Positions 37,384-47,011 of a DNA stretch of 47,011 nucleotides are shown here, in pieces. The stretch spans positions 1-47,011 of the forward strand of contig CALKCU010000057.1 of assembly GCA_938083005.1 (NCBI GenBank), given 5' to 3'. This DNA is from an uncultured Sulfolobales archaeon. Lineage in GTDB: Archaea > Thermoproteota > Thermoprotei_A > Sulfolobales > NBVN01. The first letter of the stretch is position 1; every line of letters starts with the position of its first letter. The position numbers and the translations under genes were made by a program. A model generated the notes under the pieces. The model had not been told where the DNA came from and searched no databases. It saw only the letters and a program-made list of their open reading frames with translations.

Positions 37384-38840
37384 CGAGAGCCCTCACCCCT
37401 GGCTAGTTGCTGCGGACTGGTTTTAAGCTCAACCATACTCGTCCCGAAGGGTATCAGCTGCCCTATCACAATGTTCTCGGTTACGCCCCGGAGGCTATCG
37501 AACTCCCCGGAGGCGCTCGCGTCGAACAGCTGCTTAGCGGTGATCTCGAACGCTGCCCTGGCTAGCACGCTCCTCTTCTCCCCCACTATGCCGTGTCTCC
37601 CTATCTGCCTGACCACGCCGGACCAGGTCATGAGGTCAGCCACGAGCATCACGTGCCTCACGTCTACCTCGAGACCCTGCTCCCGCAGAGTGTTCATGAT
37701 CTCGTTTATCAGGGCCTGCCTAGCGGCCTCGATGCCGAGCACTCTCTCTATCTCGTGCACGTCGTTGGTCCTAGTCCTCCTGTGGTCCACCTGGGGCAGT
37801 GCCAGGACCTCCGCCAGGTTTGAGCCCTCTGTCAGGAGGACGTACTCATGCTTGCCCGTTGACGGGTCGTACCTCCTCTGGAGTATGACCTTCTTGATCC
37901 CCTTGACGCCCTTGATCCTCGTCTTGAGCACTAGCTCCCTAAACTTGAGTATCTTGGAGATGTGCGAGTAGGCTTTGGGGACCTCGATTATCAGAACTAG
38001 GGGGTCGTTTTCGTCTACCCTCACCCTGCCGGCCAAGAGCTTTTCCCTGGAGAGCGCGCTCACCACGTCCTCCGCTGTTAGACCCTTGTCTTCGAGCATT
38101 TCCTTGTCCAGCCGGACGATCACGCTCTCGGTGATCAGATCTACCTCAGCGGATGCGGCGATAGCCTCGAGGTTCGTGTACTCGAGCTTCCTGGCCGTCT
38201 CGAGAGCCGTGTTGAGGTCGTGCTTGTACTCCTCCGCGAGGTATATCTCCATTATCGGGGTCTCGGGCTTCTGCTTAGCGTCCACGAGCTCTATCAGCCT
38301 CGGCAGCCCGAGAGTGACGTTGAGCTCCCTGACACCGGCGAAGTGGAAGGTCCTCAAAGTCATCTGGGTACTGGGCTCACCAATGGACTGGGCCGCAACT
38401 GTTCCCACGGGTTCTCCAGGCTCCACTAACGCGCGTAGGTAGGACTGCACCACGTCCTCCCTTATCTTGACAAGCTCCTCATCCGTCAGAGAGTACCTGT
38501 AAGCCGCGTCCATGAGCTTGAAGAGAACCTCGTCCATCATCGCCTTGGGGATCACTTTCTGCGCGGGCTCTACGATTTCATACACTCTCTGGGCTAGCTT
38601 CGCTATATACTCGAACTCCCGCCTGATCTTCGTCTCGTCCGGACTCGCTCCATGCTTGGCGAGGATGATCGACCTTATGGAGCTGACCAGGACCGGCGGC
38701 AGTCTCTGGTGGAGGCCGTACTCCTCTATAAGCCTGCTCACGAGCTCCCCGGGTTCCATAACGGCCCTGCGTACCTTCTCGAGCGCGCTAGGCTTTCCTC
38801 TCTTAGAAGGCTTCTTGCTCTTCTTAGACTTCTCGCTCAT
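37380..38840 (-). CDS. rpoA2: DNA-directed RNA polymerase subunit A''
   Basis: [49 protein letters not shown]; likely start ATGAGCGAG at 38840 overlapping the rpoA1 stop (ORF track uses 38855). Confidence 0.96.
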   Translation of the reverse strand: MSEKSKKSKKPSKRGKPSALEKVRRAVMEPGELVSRLIEEYGLHQRLPPVLVSSIRSIILAKHGASPDETKIRREFEYIAKLAQRVYEIVEPAQKVIPKAMMDEVLFKLMDAAYRYSLTDEELVKIREDVVQSYLRALVEPGEPVGTVAAQSIGEPSTQMTLRTFHFAGVRELNVTLGLPRLIELVDAKQKPETPIMEIYLAEEYKHDLNTALETARKLEYTNLEAIAASAEVDLITESVIVRLDKEMLEDKGLTAEDVVSALSREKLLAGRVRVDENDPLVLIIEVPKAYSHISKILKFRELVLKTRIKGVKGIKKVILQRRYDPSTGKHEYVLLTEGSNLAEVLALPQVDHRRTRTNDVHEIERVLGIEAARQALINEIMNTLREQGLEVDVRHVMLVADLMTWSGVVRQIGRHGIVGEKRSVLARAAFEITAKQLFDASASGEFDSLRGVTENIVIGQLIPFGTSMVELKTSPQQLARGEGSR

Positions 38841-41485
38841 AGGCTCATCCTCCACCCTACGTTCTTCACTATGATTCTGTCCACATCAACCGCCTTGCCG
38901 AACGCTGTCTTCCTCGGGTCGACAGCGTCCTCGCCGTACCTGAACTGCACGAGCTCTCCGTAGGAGCTTCTGACGCTCATATCGTACTCTACGTAGAGAT
39001 CTTGCAGAGCGTTTATCAGCCTTCTCTGCATATAGCCGCTCTGCGACGTCCTTACTGCGGTGTCTACGAGGCCCTCCCTACCTCCGGCAGCGTGGAAGAA
39101 CACCTCCAGTGGGGACAGACCCCTGTAGAATGAGCTCGCAATGAACCCCCTCGCCTCGGGCGATAGGTCTCCGGGCTTGTAGTGGGGGAGTACCCTTCCC
39201 ATGTACCCGCGCCATATCCTCTCACCCCTAACAGACTGCTGCCCCAACACTGCGGACATTTGGGTTATGTTTAGGTTGCTACCCCTAGCTCCGGTCCTAG
39301 CCATCACGTAAACGGGGTTTGCTAAGCCCATGTACTCGATGACCGTCGCTCCGGACTCGTCGCGAGCCCTCGCTAGGACATCTAGTATCCTTATCTCCAG
39401 GGTCTCGCTAAGAGTCCTGCCGGGGACGGGCTCCAGTTGCCCGGCTCTGTACATGTCGATGAGCTTGTCGACCTCTCCGTAAGAGCTCTTGATTACCTTT
39501 CCCGCCCTCTCCAGGGCCCCCCTCTCGGGCTTTATATCGTCCAACGTCATGGTGAAGCCCACCATCTCTATGTACCTGAGGAAGAGCTTGAACGCCTTGT
39601 TCATGAACTCCGCCCCGCGCCCAACTCCCTTCTCTGTAATTAGGTAGTGCATCAGGGACTTGGGCTGCTGCGAGCCGATCACGGTCTTGTCCACGACCCC
39701 GGCGAGGACCTTTCCCTTCTTCACTATCAGCAGAGTGTCCCAGAAGCACTCCTCCGAGGTGCACTTCAGGCTGCCGGAGGAGAGCTTCGTCTCACCGATG
39801 AAGTTGAAGTCCTCGGGCAGCAGCAGGCTGAAGATCTGCTTGCCGGTCCAAGCCTCCACCGGTGACAGAACAGCGGGCTCGGGGATCTCCCCGGAGTAGT
39901 CTATCGTAGCTAGGAGATCGGAGACCTGCTCCTTCGTCAGAAGGGTCGACTTAAGTGTCAGGAGGTATCCTCCGCTGATGTAGTCCTGTATCCCCCCTAT
40001 TATCGGTCCTCCGTACCTTGGGGAGAGGATTTGCTTTTCGACGAGGAGGAGCTCCTCCGCTTCAGCCCTGGCTTCGACGGTCTGCGGAGCGTGGAGGTTC
40101 ATCTCGTCCCCGTCGAAGTCTGCGTTGTACGGGGGACACACGGCGAGGTGAAGCCTGAACGTCTTACCCGGCAGAACGCGGACTCTGTGAGCCATGATGG
40201 ACATTCTGTGGAGAGACGGCTGTCTGTTGAAGAGAGCAACGTCACCGTCAACGAGGTGCCTCTCCACTGTGTAGCCGGGCTTTAGGCTTTCGGCTAGGGC
40301 CTTCAGATCCTTAACGTACCTGAGGTCTAGCCTGCGCCCGGATGGGTCAACTACGTAGTTAGCGCCAGGCCACTTATACGGTCCGTTGAGAACGTACTCC
40401 CGCATCTTGTCTATGTTCCACGGGGTCACATACTCCGGTACCGTCAGGGTCATGGCGACCTCGTAAGGCACTCCAACCTCGTTTATGTCCAGGTTGGGGT
40501 CGGGACTTATCACCGTCCGGGCCGAGAAGTCCACTCTCTTACCCGAGAGGTTGCCCCTGAACCTACCCTCCTTACCCTTGAGCCTCTGCGCGAGGGTCTT
40601 GAGGGGCATTCCGGACCTTCTCTTGGCCACCGGAACGCCCGGCAGCTCGTTGTCTATGTACGTCATGACGTGGTACTGCAGGAGCTCCCAGAGGTCCTCT
40701 ACTATTATCTCTGGAGCCCCGGAGTTCAGAGCCTCCTTCAGCTTCTCGTTGGCCCTGATTATATCGACGAGCTTGTGCGTAAGGTCGTCCTCGGCCCTCA
40801 TACCGGTCTCGAGGACTATAGAGGGTCTCACGGCTATCGGAGGCACCGGCAGGACGTTGATTATCATCCACTCCGGTCTGGCCACCTCGGGGTCTAGACC
40901 GAGGACCTCGAGGTCGCTGCTCGGTATGTTGCTGAGCCACTGCTTTATCACGTCGGGATAAAGCTTTCCACGTCCCCCCTCTTCGATGAACGTCGCCGGC
41001 TTCTCCAGCTTTACCTTGAACTGCCTCGCCCCGCAGTGGGGGCACTCCAGGGCCTTGGAGGCCTTCTGCCTAACGAACTCTACCAGGCTGTTGGCTAGCT
41101 GGGGCCACCTATCCTTGAGCCTGCGGTAGAGGCTCCGGTACCTAGCTACGTCTTCTTCGGTTACCTTGACTCTGTTGCAGGAGCGGCACGTAGCCTTCAG
41201 GAGCATGTAGATGTGCCTCACGAATCCTATGTGTATTACTGGCTTCGCTAACTCCAGGTGACCGAAGTGACCAGGGCACTGAGCCAGAGTGTTGCCGCAG
41301 GTGGCGCACCTCTGACCCGGCTCTATGACCCCCAACCGCGGATCCATCACTCCGCCCTCTATCGGTATCCCGTTCTCATCGTAGACCTCGGGGGTTACTA
41401 TGGCTGTAACTGACATCTTCCTTATCATCTCCGAGGACAGGATCCCGAACTTTACTCCCTTAATCACCTTCTCGGACTTCGACAC
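38837..41485 (-). CDS. rpoA1: DNA-directed RNA polymerase subunit A'
   Basis: [51 protein letters not shown]-terminal [20 protein letters not shown]. Confidence 0.98.
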   Translation of the reverse strand: MSKSEKVIKGVKFGILSSEMIRKMSVTAIVTPEVYDENGIPIEGGVMDPRLGVIEPGQRCATCGNTLAQCPGHFGHLELAKPVIHIGFVRHIYMLLKATCRSCNRVKVTEEDVARYRSLYRRLKDRWPQLANSLVEFVRQKASKALECPHCGARQFKVKLEKPATFIEEGGRGKLYPDVIKQWLSNIPSSDLEVLGLDPEVARPEWMIINVLPVPPIAVRPSIVLETGMRAEDDLTHKLVDIIRANEKLKEALNSGAPEIIVEDLWELLQYHVMTYIDNELPGVPVAKRRSGMPLKTLAQRLKGKEGRFRGNLSGKRVDFSARTVISPDPNLDINEVGVPYEVAMTLTVPEYVTPWNIDKMREYVLNGPYKWPGANYVVDPSGRRLDLRYVKDLKALAESLKPGYTVERHLVDGDVALFNRQPSLHRMSIMAHRVRVLPGKTFRLHLAVCPPYNADFDGDEMNLHAPQTVEARAEAEELLLVEKQILSPRYGGPIIGGIQDYISGGYLLTLKSTLLTKEQVSDLLATIDYSGEIPEPAVLSPVEAWTGKQIFSLLLPEDFNFIGETKLSSGSLKCTSEECFWDTLLIVKKGKVLAGVVDKTVIGSQQPKSLMHYLITEKGVGRGAEFMNKAFKLFLRYIEMVGFTMTLDDIKPERGALERAGKVIKSSYGEVDKLIDMYRAGQLEPVPGRTLSETLEIRILDVLARARDESGATVIEYMGLANPVYVMARTGARGSNLNITQMSAVLGQQSVRGERIWRGYMGRVLPHYKPGDLSPEARGFIASSFYRGLSPLEVFFHAAGGREGLVDTAVRTSQSGYMQRRLINALQDLYVEYDMSVRSSYGELVQFRYGEDAVDPRKTAFGKAVDVDRIIVKNVGWRMSL

Positions 41486-41487
41486 GG

Positions 41488-44400
41488 CTATTCACCCCCA
41501 CTCATTTCGTATCTGTCTCCCAGCACTAACTTCGGGTATATCGTCATGGACATGAGCTCCTGTAGTAGGAGCTTGAAGGCGTAGCTCATCTCGACCGGGT
41601 AGAGCCTCCCCTTGTCTCCATGGAGCGGGCAGACGTACTTGCTCCTCTTCCTATCGAACCATCCTATCAGACCGCAGTCGGCACATACGTAGACAACCAC
41701 CTTGTCCGAGCTCTCCAGCATCCTCTCCTGGAGGAGGAGGGCTGCCCCGTGTCCGATGAGGCAGTCCCTCTCCATCTCACCGAACCTAAGACCTCCCTCC
41801 CTGGCCCTTCCCTCAGTCGGCTGACGTGTGAGTAGCTGAACCGGTCCCCTAGCTCGCGCGTGTATCTTGTCCGCCACCATGTGGTGGAGCTTCTGGTAGT
41901 AGACCACGCCTATGAACACCGGGCTAGATAGGAGCTCTCCGGTTCTGCCGTCGTAAAGCGGCTCGGTACCGTCCCTCGGGTACCCCATGAGGATTAGCTC
42001 GACTTCGAGGTTCTCCGGCTTCTCCCCGTAGAAGGGGGTCCCGTCCACGAACCTGCCCGCCAGGGCCCCGACCTTGCCCGCTATGGACTCTATGAGTTGT
42101 CCGACGGTCATCCTCGACGGGAGTGCGTGCGGGTTTATGATTATGTCCGGTACTATGCCATCAGGTGTGTAGGGCATATCGTAGTACGGAAGGAGGAGAC
42201 CCACGACGCCCTTCTGTCCGTGCCTCGAGGCAAACTTGTCCCCTATCTCGGGGACCCTAAGGTCCCTGACCTTAACCCTTATGAGCTTGTTTCCGTCGGC
42301 CGACACCGTGATGAGGACGGAGTCCACGACGCCCCTGTCGCCGTGTCTCAGGGTCACCGAGGTGTCCCTCCGAGTCGTGCTGATTATCCCCAGCTCCTTG
42401 TATTCCTCCATGAATCTCGGCGGTGAGGTTTTCCCAACCAGGACGTTCCCGGAGGACACTCTCACCTCGGGGCTCACTATGCCGTCATCCTGATCTAGCA
42501 GCAGGTAGTTCTCCCTGCCTCTGTAGCCCCTCACGGACGGCTCCGGTATCTCGATCTTGTCCATCTGCCCCCCGGCGTACCTAAGCTCCTCGGTTACGTA
42601 CTCTCTGTAGAAGGTGCTGCGGGCCAGTCCCCTCTCCACGGAGGACTTATTCAGAATTACCGCGTCCTCCATGTTGTACCCGGTGTACGAGAGCACCGCG
42701 ACTATGAAGTTCTGACCCGCCGGTCTATCGTTGTATCCTATCACATCCAGGAACCTAGTCTGAACTATGGGCTTCTGCGGATAGTGCAGTATGTGCGCCC
42801 TGCTATCGAACCTAAGGTTGTAGTTCAACGCGTAGACCCCGAGAGCTTGCTTGGCCATGGCTGCTTGGTACGTGTTCCTCGGCGACTGGTTGTGCTCGAG
42901 GAACGGCATAGTCGCGGCCGCCACTCCGACCACCGCCGGGGGCCAGAGCTCAAGGTGTGTGTGCTCCGGGGTCAGGTCCTCGGGGTCTAGCGCGATGTAC
43001 GCGTTCTCCTCTTCGTCCGGGTCGAGGAACTCTATGACTCCCCTTCTGACCAGGTCGTCGAAGGTTAGCTTCCCCGGCAGGTAGTCGCCGACCATCTCCT
43101 GCGTAAGCCTCGGCTTCCCGTTCTCCACGACTATGAGGGGTCTAAGGATTCTACCCTCGTCAGTGTTTATGTAGATCTCGTTGAGGTAGTCCGTGCTTAG
43201 GCACTTGACATTGACCTCCGGGTGAAGCTTGCCCTTCCTCCTCAGGTAAACCAGGGCCCTCGCCAGAGACTCCGCGCTCCCCGGGTAGTAGCCCACGAGA
43301 GTCCCATTCACGAAGACCTTGGCGCACGTCCGTATTTTCTCCGAGATCTCTGGGTCCTGGTCTACGAGCTTCTTGAACACCTCATCGGCCGGGATTAGGC
43401 CGAGCTTCCTGAGCAGCGTCAGCACCTCCTCGGGGCTAGCGCCGGACGAGATCTTCACGTAGAGGGCTATGTTCTTCACCAGCCCGCAGTTGGGTCCCTC
43501 GGGCGTCTCGAAGAGGCATATCCTGCCGAACTGAGTCCCGTGGACGTCACGTGCTTCGAAGTGCGGCTGCCCCCTGCTGAGAGGCGAGACGCTCCTCCTG
43601 AGGTGGCTAAGTGCTGAGATCCAGTTCGTCCTGTCAAGCATCTGGCTGACCCCCGTCTTCCCGCCCACCCAGTTGCCAGTCGCGAGGGCGTGCCGCAGCC
43701 TCTCCGTGACTATGTCGGGCCTAGCGAAGGCCTTGATGTTCACGCGGCCAGACCTTATCGTTACCCTCTCCAGAGTGCTCTTCAACTCCTCGATGTACTG
43801 CCTGAACGCTACTCTGAACAACTGAGCCAGTAGGTCTCCGGCCAGCCTCAGCCTCCTGTTAGCGTAGTGGTCCCTGTCGTCCGGCTCCCTCTTCCCCAGC
43901 GCGAGCTCTATCAGCTTACCGACCATCTGGCCGAGGTAAAGGGCTTTCCTCAGCCTCGTGGACTGGGAACTATCCGTGCCTATATGTGGGAACAGATACC
44001 TGTCTAGAACCTCTTCTGCTCTCTTCCTTCTGGCCTCGGCCACCTGCCCGGCGGCTATCCTGGCACCTATGTAGTCTAGGGCCTCCTCACGGGTTCTTAT
44101 CTCCTGCACCTGGAGGAGGGACGGCAAGAGCTCCTGCTGCACCTCGGGGTCGTGAGATACCGCGAAGACTATCTCCTTGTCCGTAGTCAGCCCAAGCGCC
44201 TTCATTACAGCGATCACGGGCACTTTGGCGAGGAGCGGCGGGAAGTTTATCACGAGGGTCCCATCCTTGAGCCTGTCGACGATAGTCGGTACTCGGAGAC
44301 CCGCTGAGACTGAGATCGCCTTGGCCGAGTGGGTTATATTAGTTCCAGTCTCTGCCTTCTCGACGAACACTCTATTGGGGGCCAGGTCCTCCTGAGCTAC

Positions 44401-44910
44401 TATTACCCTCTCCGATCCATTGATTATGAAGTAGCCTCCGGGATCTCCCCAGTCCTCGCCCAGCTCTACGAGCTCCCTCTTACTCATTTTAGAGGTGGGG
44501 TCTATCTTCGACCTTACCATTACCGGGAGGTGACACACCAGCACCTCGTCCTCGTACAGCACGTCAGAGTCTCTCCTGACCACCACTCTGGCTGTAAGCG
44601 GGACGCTGTACGTCAGGTTCCTCAAGCGAGCCATCATCGGAGTCATGTCTACGACGTTGCCCTCGACCTCGTAAAACTTCGGCGTCCCCACGCTGACGTC
44701 AACGAACTCTATCGTCAGCCCGCTCAGGGAAGTCTCCCTCGTAGGCACCTCTATTACTCCCAGGTTCGCAACTATCTCTCTTAGCCCCCTGTCCACGAAG
44801 TTGTTGAACGAGTCTATGTGATGCCTTACTAATCCGGTCTTCTGGAGGAAGTCCTCGAAGAGTCTCCACCTGACCTCAGGGGTTAGGTAGCTGTTATCCC
44901 CCACACTCAC
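41488..44910 (-). CDS. rpoB: DNA-directed RNA polymerase subunit B (unsplit)
   Basis: 1140 aa continuous; [59 protein letters not shown]-terminal Zn motif CADCGLIGW...CPLHG. Confidence 0.98.
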   Translation of the reverse strand: MSVGDNSYLTPEVRWRLFEDFLQKTGLVRHHIDSFNNFVDRGLREIVANLGVIEVPTRETSLSGLTIEFVDVSVGTPKFYEVEGNVVDMTPMMARLRNLTYSVPLTARVVVRRDSDVLYEDEVLVCHLPVMVRSKIDPTSKMSKRELVELGEDWGDPGGYFIINGSERVIVAQEDLAPNRVFVEKAETGTNITHSAKAISVSAGLRVPTIVDRLKDGTLVINFPPLLAKVPVIAVMKALGLTTDKEIVFAVSHDPEVQQELLPSLLQVQEIRTREEALDYIGARIAAGQVAEARRKRAEEVLDRYLFPHIGTDSSQSTRLRKALYLGQMVGKLIELALGKREPDDRDHYANRRLRLAGDLLAQLFRVAFRQYIEELKSTLERVTIRSGRVNIKAFARPDIVTERLRHALATGNWVGGKTGVSQMLDRTNWISALSHLRRSVSPLSRGQPHFEARDVHGTQFGRICLFETPEGPNCGLVKNIALYVKISSGASPEEVLTLLRKLGLIPADEVFKKLVDQDPEISEKIRTCAKVFVNGTLVGYYPGSAESLARALVYLRRKGKLHPEVNVKCLSTDYLNEIYINTDEGRILRPLIVVENGKPRLTQEMVGDYLPGKLTFDDLVRRGVIEFLDPDEEENAYIALDPEDLTPEHTHLELWPPAVVGVAAATMPFLEHNQSPRNTYQAAMAKQALGVYALNYNLRFDSRAHILHYPQKPIVQTRFLDVIGYNDRPAGQNFIVAVLSYTGYNMEDAVILNKSSVERGLARSTFYREYVTEELRYAGGQMDKIEIPEPSVRGYRGRENYLLLDQDDGIVSPEVRVSSGNVLVGKTSPPRFMEEYKELGIISTTRRDTSVTLRHGDRGVVDSVLITVSADGNKLIRVKVRDLRVPEIGDKFASRHGQKGVVGLLLPYYDMPYTPDGIVPDIIINPHALPSRMTVGQLIESIAGKVGALAGRFVDGTPFYGEKPENLEVELILMGYPRDGTEPLYDGRTGELLSSPVFIGVVYYQKLHHMVADKIHARARGPVQLLTRQPTEGRAREGGLRFGEMERDCLIGHGAALLLQERMLESSDKVVVYVCADCGLIGWFDRKRSKYVCPLHGDKGRLYPVEMSYAFKLLLQELMSMTIYPKLVLGDRYEMSGGE

Positions 44911-44914
44911 CCCC

Positions 44915-45178
44915 CTAGCCCACTACTACGAACCTATAAGCTACCGAGACGCCGGCCGTAGCCGATCTCCTCTCTACCCTTATTATATCGCCGGGTTTGG
45001 CTCCCAGTAACCTCGCGATGGGGTCGGAAGCTCGAATCCAGGGAAGCTGCTCGGGACGCACGCCCAACTCCCTGAGCACCTTGAGGGCTTCCTCCTTCGT
45101 CAGGAGCACGTGTTTGGGGACTAGCTCGTGCTCCAGTATCTTCTCCCGTATGCTCGTACTCTTCTTCCCGCCATTCAA
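44915..45178 (-). CDS. rpoH: DNA-directed RNA polymerase subunit H
   Basis: [71 protein letters not shown]. Confidence 0.96.
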   Translation of the reverse strand: MNGGKKSTSIREKILEHELVPKHVLLTKEEALKVLRELGVRPEQLPWIRASDPIARLLGAKPGDIIRVERRSATAGVSVAYRFVVVG

Positions 45179-45214
45179 GTTCCATCCCGACTACTCTGGG
45201 TATTCCCTAACACG

Positions 45215-45225
45215 AATTATAAGTG
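45215..45225 (-). promoter_or_regulatory. Candidate TATA box for rpoH-rpoB-rpoA1-rpoA2 operon
   Basis: Minus-strand ACTTATAATTC ~40 nt upstream of rpoH. Confidence 0.5.
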
Positions 45226-45229
45226 TTCG

Positions 45230-45660
45230 CTCCCAGAGAGGTCTGTAGGCCAGCGCCCCCAGCCTCACCGTTGCTTTAGCCCGGCTAGACCTCTCACCTA
45301 TCCGGGTCTATTGTTTGTCCGGGGCGTTTACCGATATCCCTCCGCACTCGGGGGTCTCCATTCCGCTCGCGAATTCGCGGGCGGTCGCCCAGCTCGGTGA
45401 GACAGCTTGGAGCGGGGGAACCGCCTCCCGGGTGATCCAAAGAGCGGCTCTGCCGCTTGGGGCTCCGAGAGCGAGATCAACAGAGCTTACGAACTTTTTC
45501 GGGCGCTAGGGTCCCGAGTGAGGCAAGGATAGTCCCGTAGCCCACGTTCGTCAGGGCTACTTCGGCACCCAAGTTGGCAGGTCTTGCTCCAAGTGGGGGC
45601 GCCAAGGCTCCCTCGGGGAGTGCCGCTCGCGGTGACAACGCCTTAAGGTTTTCCGGGGAC
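45230..45660. other. Hairpin-rich intergenic region between pheT and rpoH
   Basis: GAGAGGTC(45236-43)/GACCTCTC(45288-95); CCAA-AG-AGCGG-CTCTG-CCGCTTGG (45437-60); GTAGCCC(45537-43)/GGGCTAC(45554-60); GGCTCCC-TCG-GGGAGTGCC (45606-24). Confidence 0.4.
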
Positions 45661-45711
45661 CTCCGCTAGTGTGCCGAGGCTTTCGGTACCGCTCGAGAGG
45701 AGGCGAAGATC

Positions 45712-47011
45712 TTAGTAGGGCTGACACTTGGGAGTCGAGGCTCCGAGAAGCTCGGCAACGCTGTTGACCGAGATCTCGAAGACCGTGACCGGGGAGTCTA
45801 GCCTGAGGTACTTCAGGTACTTGGGGTGGACCTCACCCACCATGCCTACTACGACCCCGCTCACCTCTACAGCTGCCCTTCTCTCATCTATGGTAAGCGG
45901 CACCCCCTCGAGCCTTCTGAACCGCGGTCTTAGGCTCAGAGCCTCAAGGAGAGTCCTGATTACAGCAAGTCCGTCGGTCAGCGTGGCCCCGGGTTCATGT
46001 ATCGCGCCAGAGACCATCCTCACAGTAGCCAAGGACTTCGGATCGACCACGTCCCCGACCTCGAATATCCTGAGGCTCCGGAGGTCGTATTTTCTCACGT
46101 TATTAGACAGGCTCCTCAGTAGGCCGGGGAGTAGCGAGGGCCTGAGGACGGAGTAGGACCTCATCTTCGGGTTCTCGACCTCGACGTACTCTACGTATCC
46201 CAGGGCCGCGAGGTAGTCGGGATCGGACAGCATGAAGTTGAGGATCTCCGTGAAGCCCAAGCCGACCAGTATGTCCCGCAGGTACCTGGACGTCCTCTCC
46301 AGGGGGTGTTCCATACCGCGGCTTCTTGGGGGCTCGATCCTCCCAACTATCCTGTTATAGTCCATGGATATGGCTATGTCCTCGACAATGTCATCTTCGT
46401 CGATGACGTCTACCCTGTATGGCGGTACCCAGACGACGGCCTCATCCTTAGCTGACGACTCTACGACGTATCCATGCCTCCAGAGGTCACTTAGAGCTCT
46501 TTCGAAGTCTACGTTTACTCCTACGAGCCCGGAAACCCTCTCGGCCTTAACGACCACCGTCTTCCCCGGTAGGGCGTTGACTACCGGTTCCTCGGTTAAG
46601 GCTCCCCGAACTATGGGGACTACCTCTATAGTCTCGGCACCCCTCTCGTACACGGACGTGGTCACGACGGTGAGTATCGAGGCCATTAAGTGCGGCTCTG
46701 TCCCCGTGACGTCGATTAGTACGTTTCTGGTTCTCTCGGTTATCCTGGTGTCCTCCGAGTTTATTATCGGTGGGAGCGATAAGACTGTACCCTCCGAGTC
46801 TACAAGTAGCGGGTAGCGTCCCTCCCTGACTAAGTGACCGTATTCCCGCCCCTTCTCTGTCTCCCTTACTATCTCTCGCGCCTCCATAGCCTTGTCGTAT
46901 CCCAAGGGTCTGAACGCCGCGGTACCCACCTCTCTGTAGTATATGGGGAAGCTCAGCGCGTCCAGGTCGTACAGGCCTATCGAGACGAGCTCCCGGTTAC
47001 CGCAGTGAGTT
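45712..47011 (-). CDS. pheT: Phenylalanyl-tRNA synthetase beta subunit, truncated at window end
   Basis: SFPIYYREVGTAAFRPLGYDKAMEAREIVRETEKGREYGHLV...NSEDTRITERTRNVLIDVTGT...FTEILNFMLSDPDYLAALGY...RIFEVGDVV; frame open through 47011. Confidence 0.95.
   Translation of the reverse strand, partial: THCGNRELVSIGLYDLDALSFPIYYREVGTAAFRPLGYDKAMEAREIVRETEKGREYGHLVREGRYPLLVDSEGTVLSLPPIINSEDTRITERTRNVLIDVTGTEPHLMASILTVVTTSVYERGAETIEVVPIVRGALTEEPVVNALPGKTVVVKAERVSGLVGVNVDFERALSDLWRHGYVVESSAKDEAVVWVPPYRVDVIDEDDIVEDIAISMDYNRIVGRIEPPRSRGMEHPLERTSRYLRDILVGLGFTEILNFMLSDPDYLAALGYVEYVEVENPKMRSYSVLRPSLLPGLLRSLSNNVRKYDLRSLRIFEVGDVVDPKSLATVRMVSGAIHEPGATLTDGLAVIRTLLEALSLRPRFRRLEGVPLTIDERRAAVEVSGVVVGMVGEVHPKYLKYLRLDSPVTVFEISVNSVAELLGASTPKCQPY

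Noticed and set aside
36775-37971. 398-aa plus-strand ORF
   Set aside because: Antisense to nusA, eL30 and rpoA2, which have unmistakable conserved motifs; long shadow ORFs are expected at this GC and codon usage.
45479-45536. ACAGAGCTTAC and GAGGCAAGGATAGTCC resembling RNase P CR-V and CR-I
   Set aside because: Both deviate from consensus and occur in the wrong order (CR-V-like before CR-I-like); not enough to call RNase P RNA without a covariance search.
1-47011. CRISPR arrays, transposases, integrases, prophage genes
   Set aside because: No regularly spaced repeats, terminal inverted repeat pairs flanking ORFs, or mobile-element protein motifs seen on either strand.

Overview
This 47 kb window looks like a compact, high-GC chromosomal segment of a thermophilic archaeon, probably TACK/Thermoproteota. 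Evidence: archaeal/eukaryotic-type ribosomal proteins, split RNAP A'/A'' with an intact RpoB, RpoH, Pelota, archaeal AdkA, Rpp29, and many TATA-like boxes 20-45 nt upstream of starts. The minus strand carries most of the S10/spc/alpha-type ribosomal protein superoperon (uL3 to uL15-SecY-Adk-EMC3, then Pelota) and the RNAP cluster rpoH-rpoB-rpoA1-rpoA2-eL30-nusA-uS12. The rest is housekeeping: DUF401 permease, FAD reductase, ProRS, TGS GTPase, TldD/TldE, archease, DUF72, mevalonate kinase, AdoMet decarboxylase-like protein, SPOUT methyltransferase, MoaD-MoaE fusion, Mut7-C protein, DHH phosphoesterase, DUF429, and a PheT truncated by the window end. I see no CRISPR array, transposon, prophage or recognisable tRNA/rRNA. 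The points most worth a second look are: (i) the S10 operon is split between uS19 and uL22 by rtcB and two uncharacterised proteins; (ii) several long, hairpin-rich intergenic regions could encode unannotated structured RNAs, one with pseudoknot-compatible pairing; (iii) a MoaD-MoaE fusion buries the Gly-Gly tail; (iv) small ORFs were missed by the ORF track; (v) a reductase has no ATG/GTG/TTG start that includes its Rossmann motif. I found no clear new multigene defence or mobile system.
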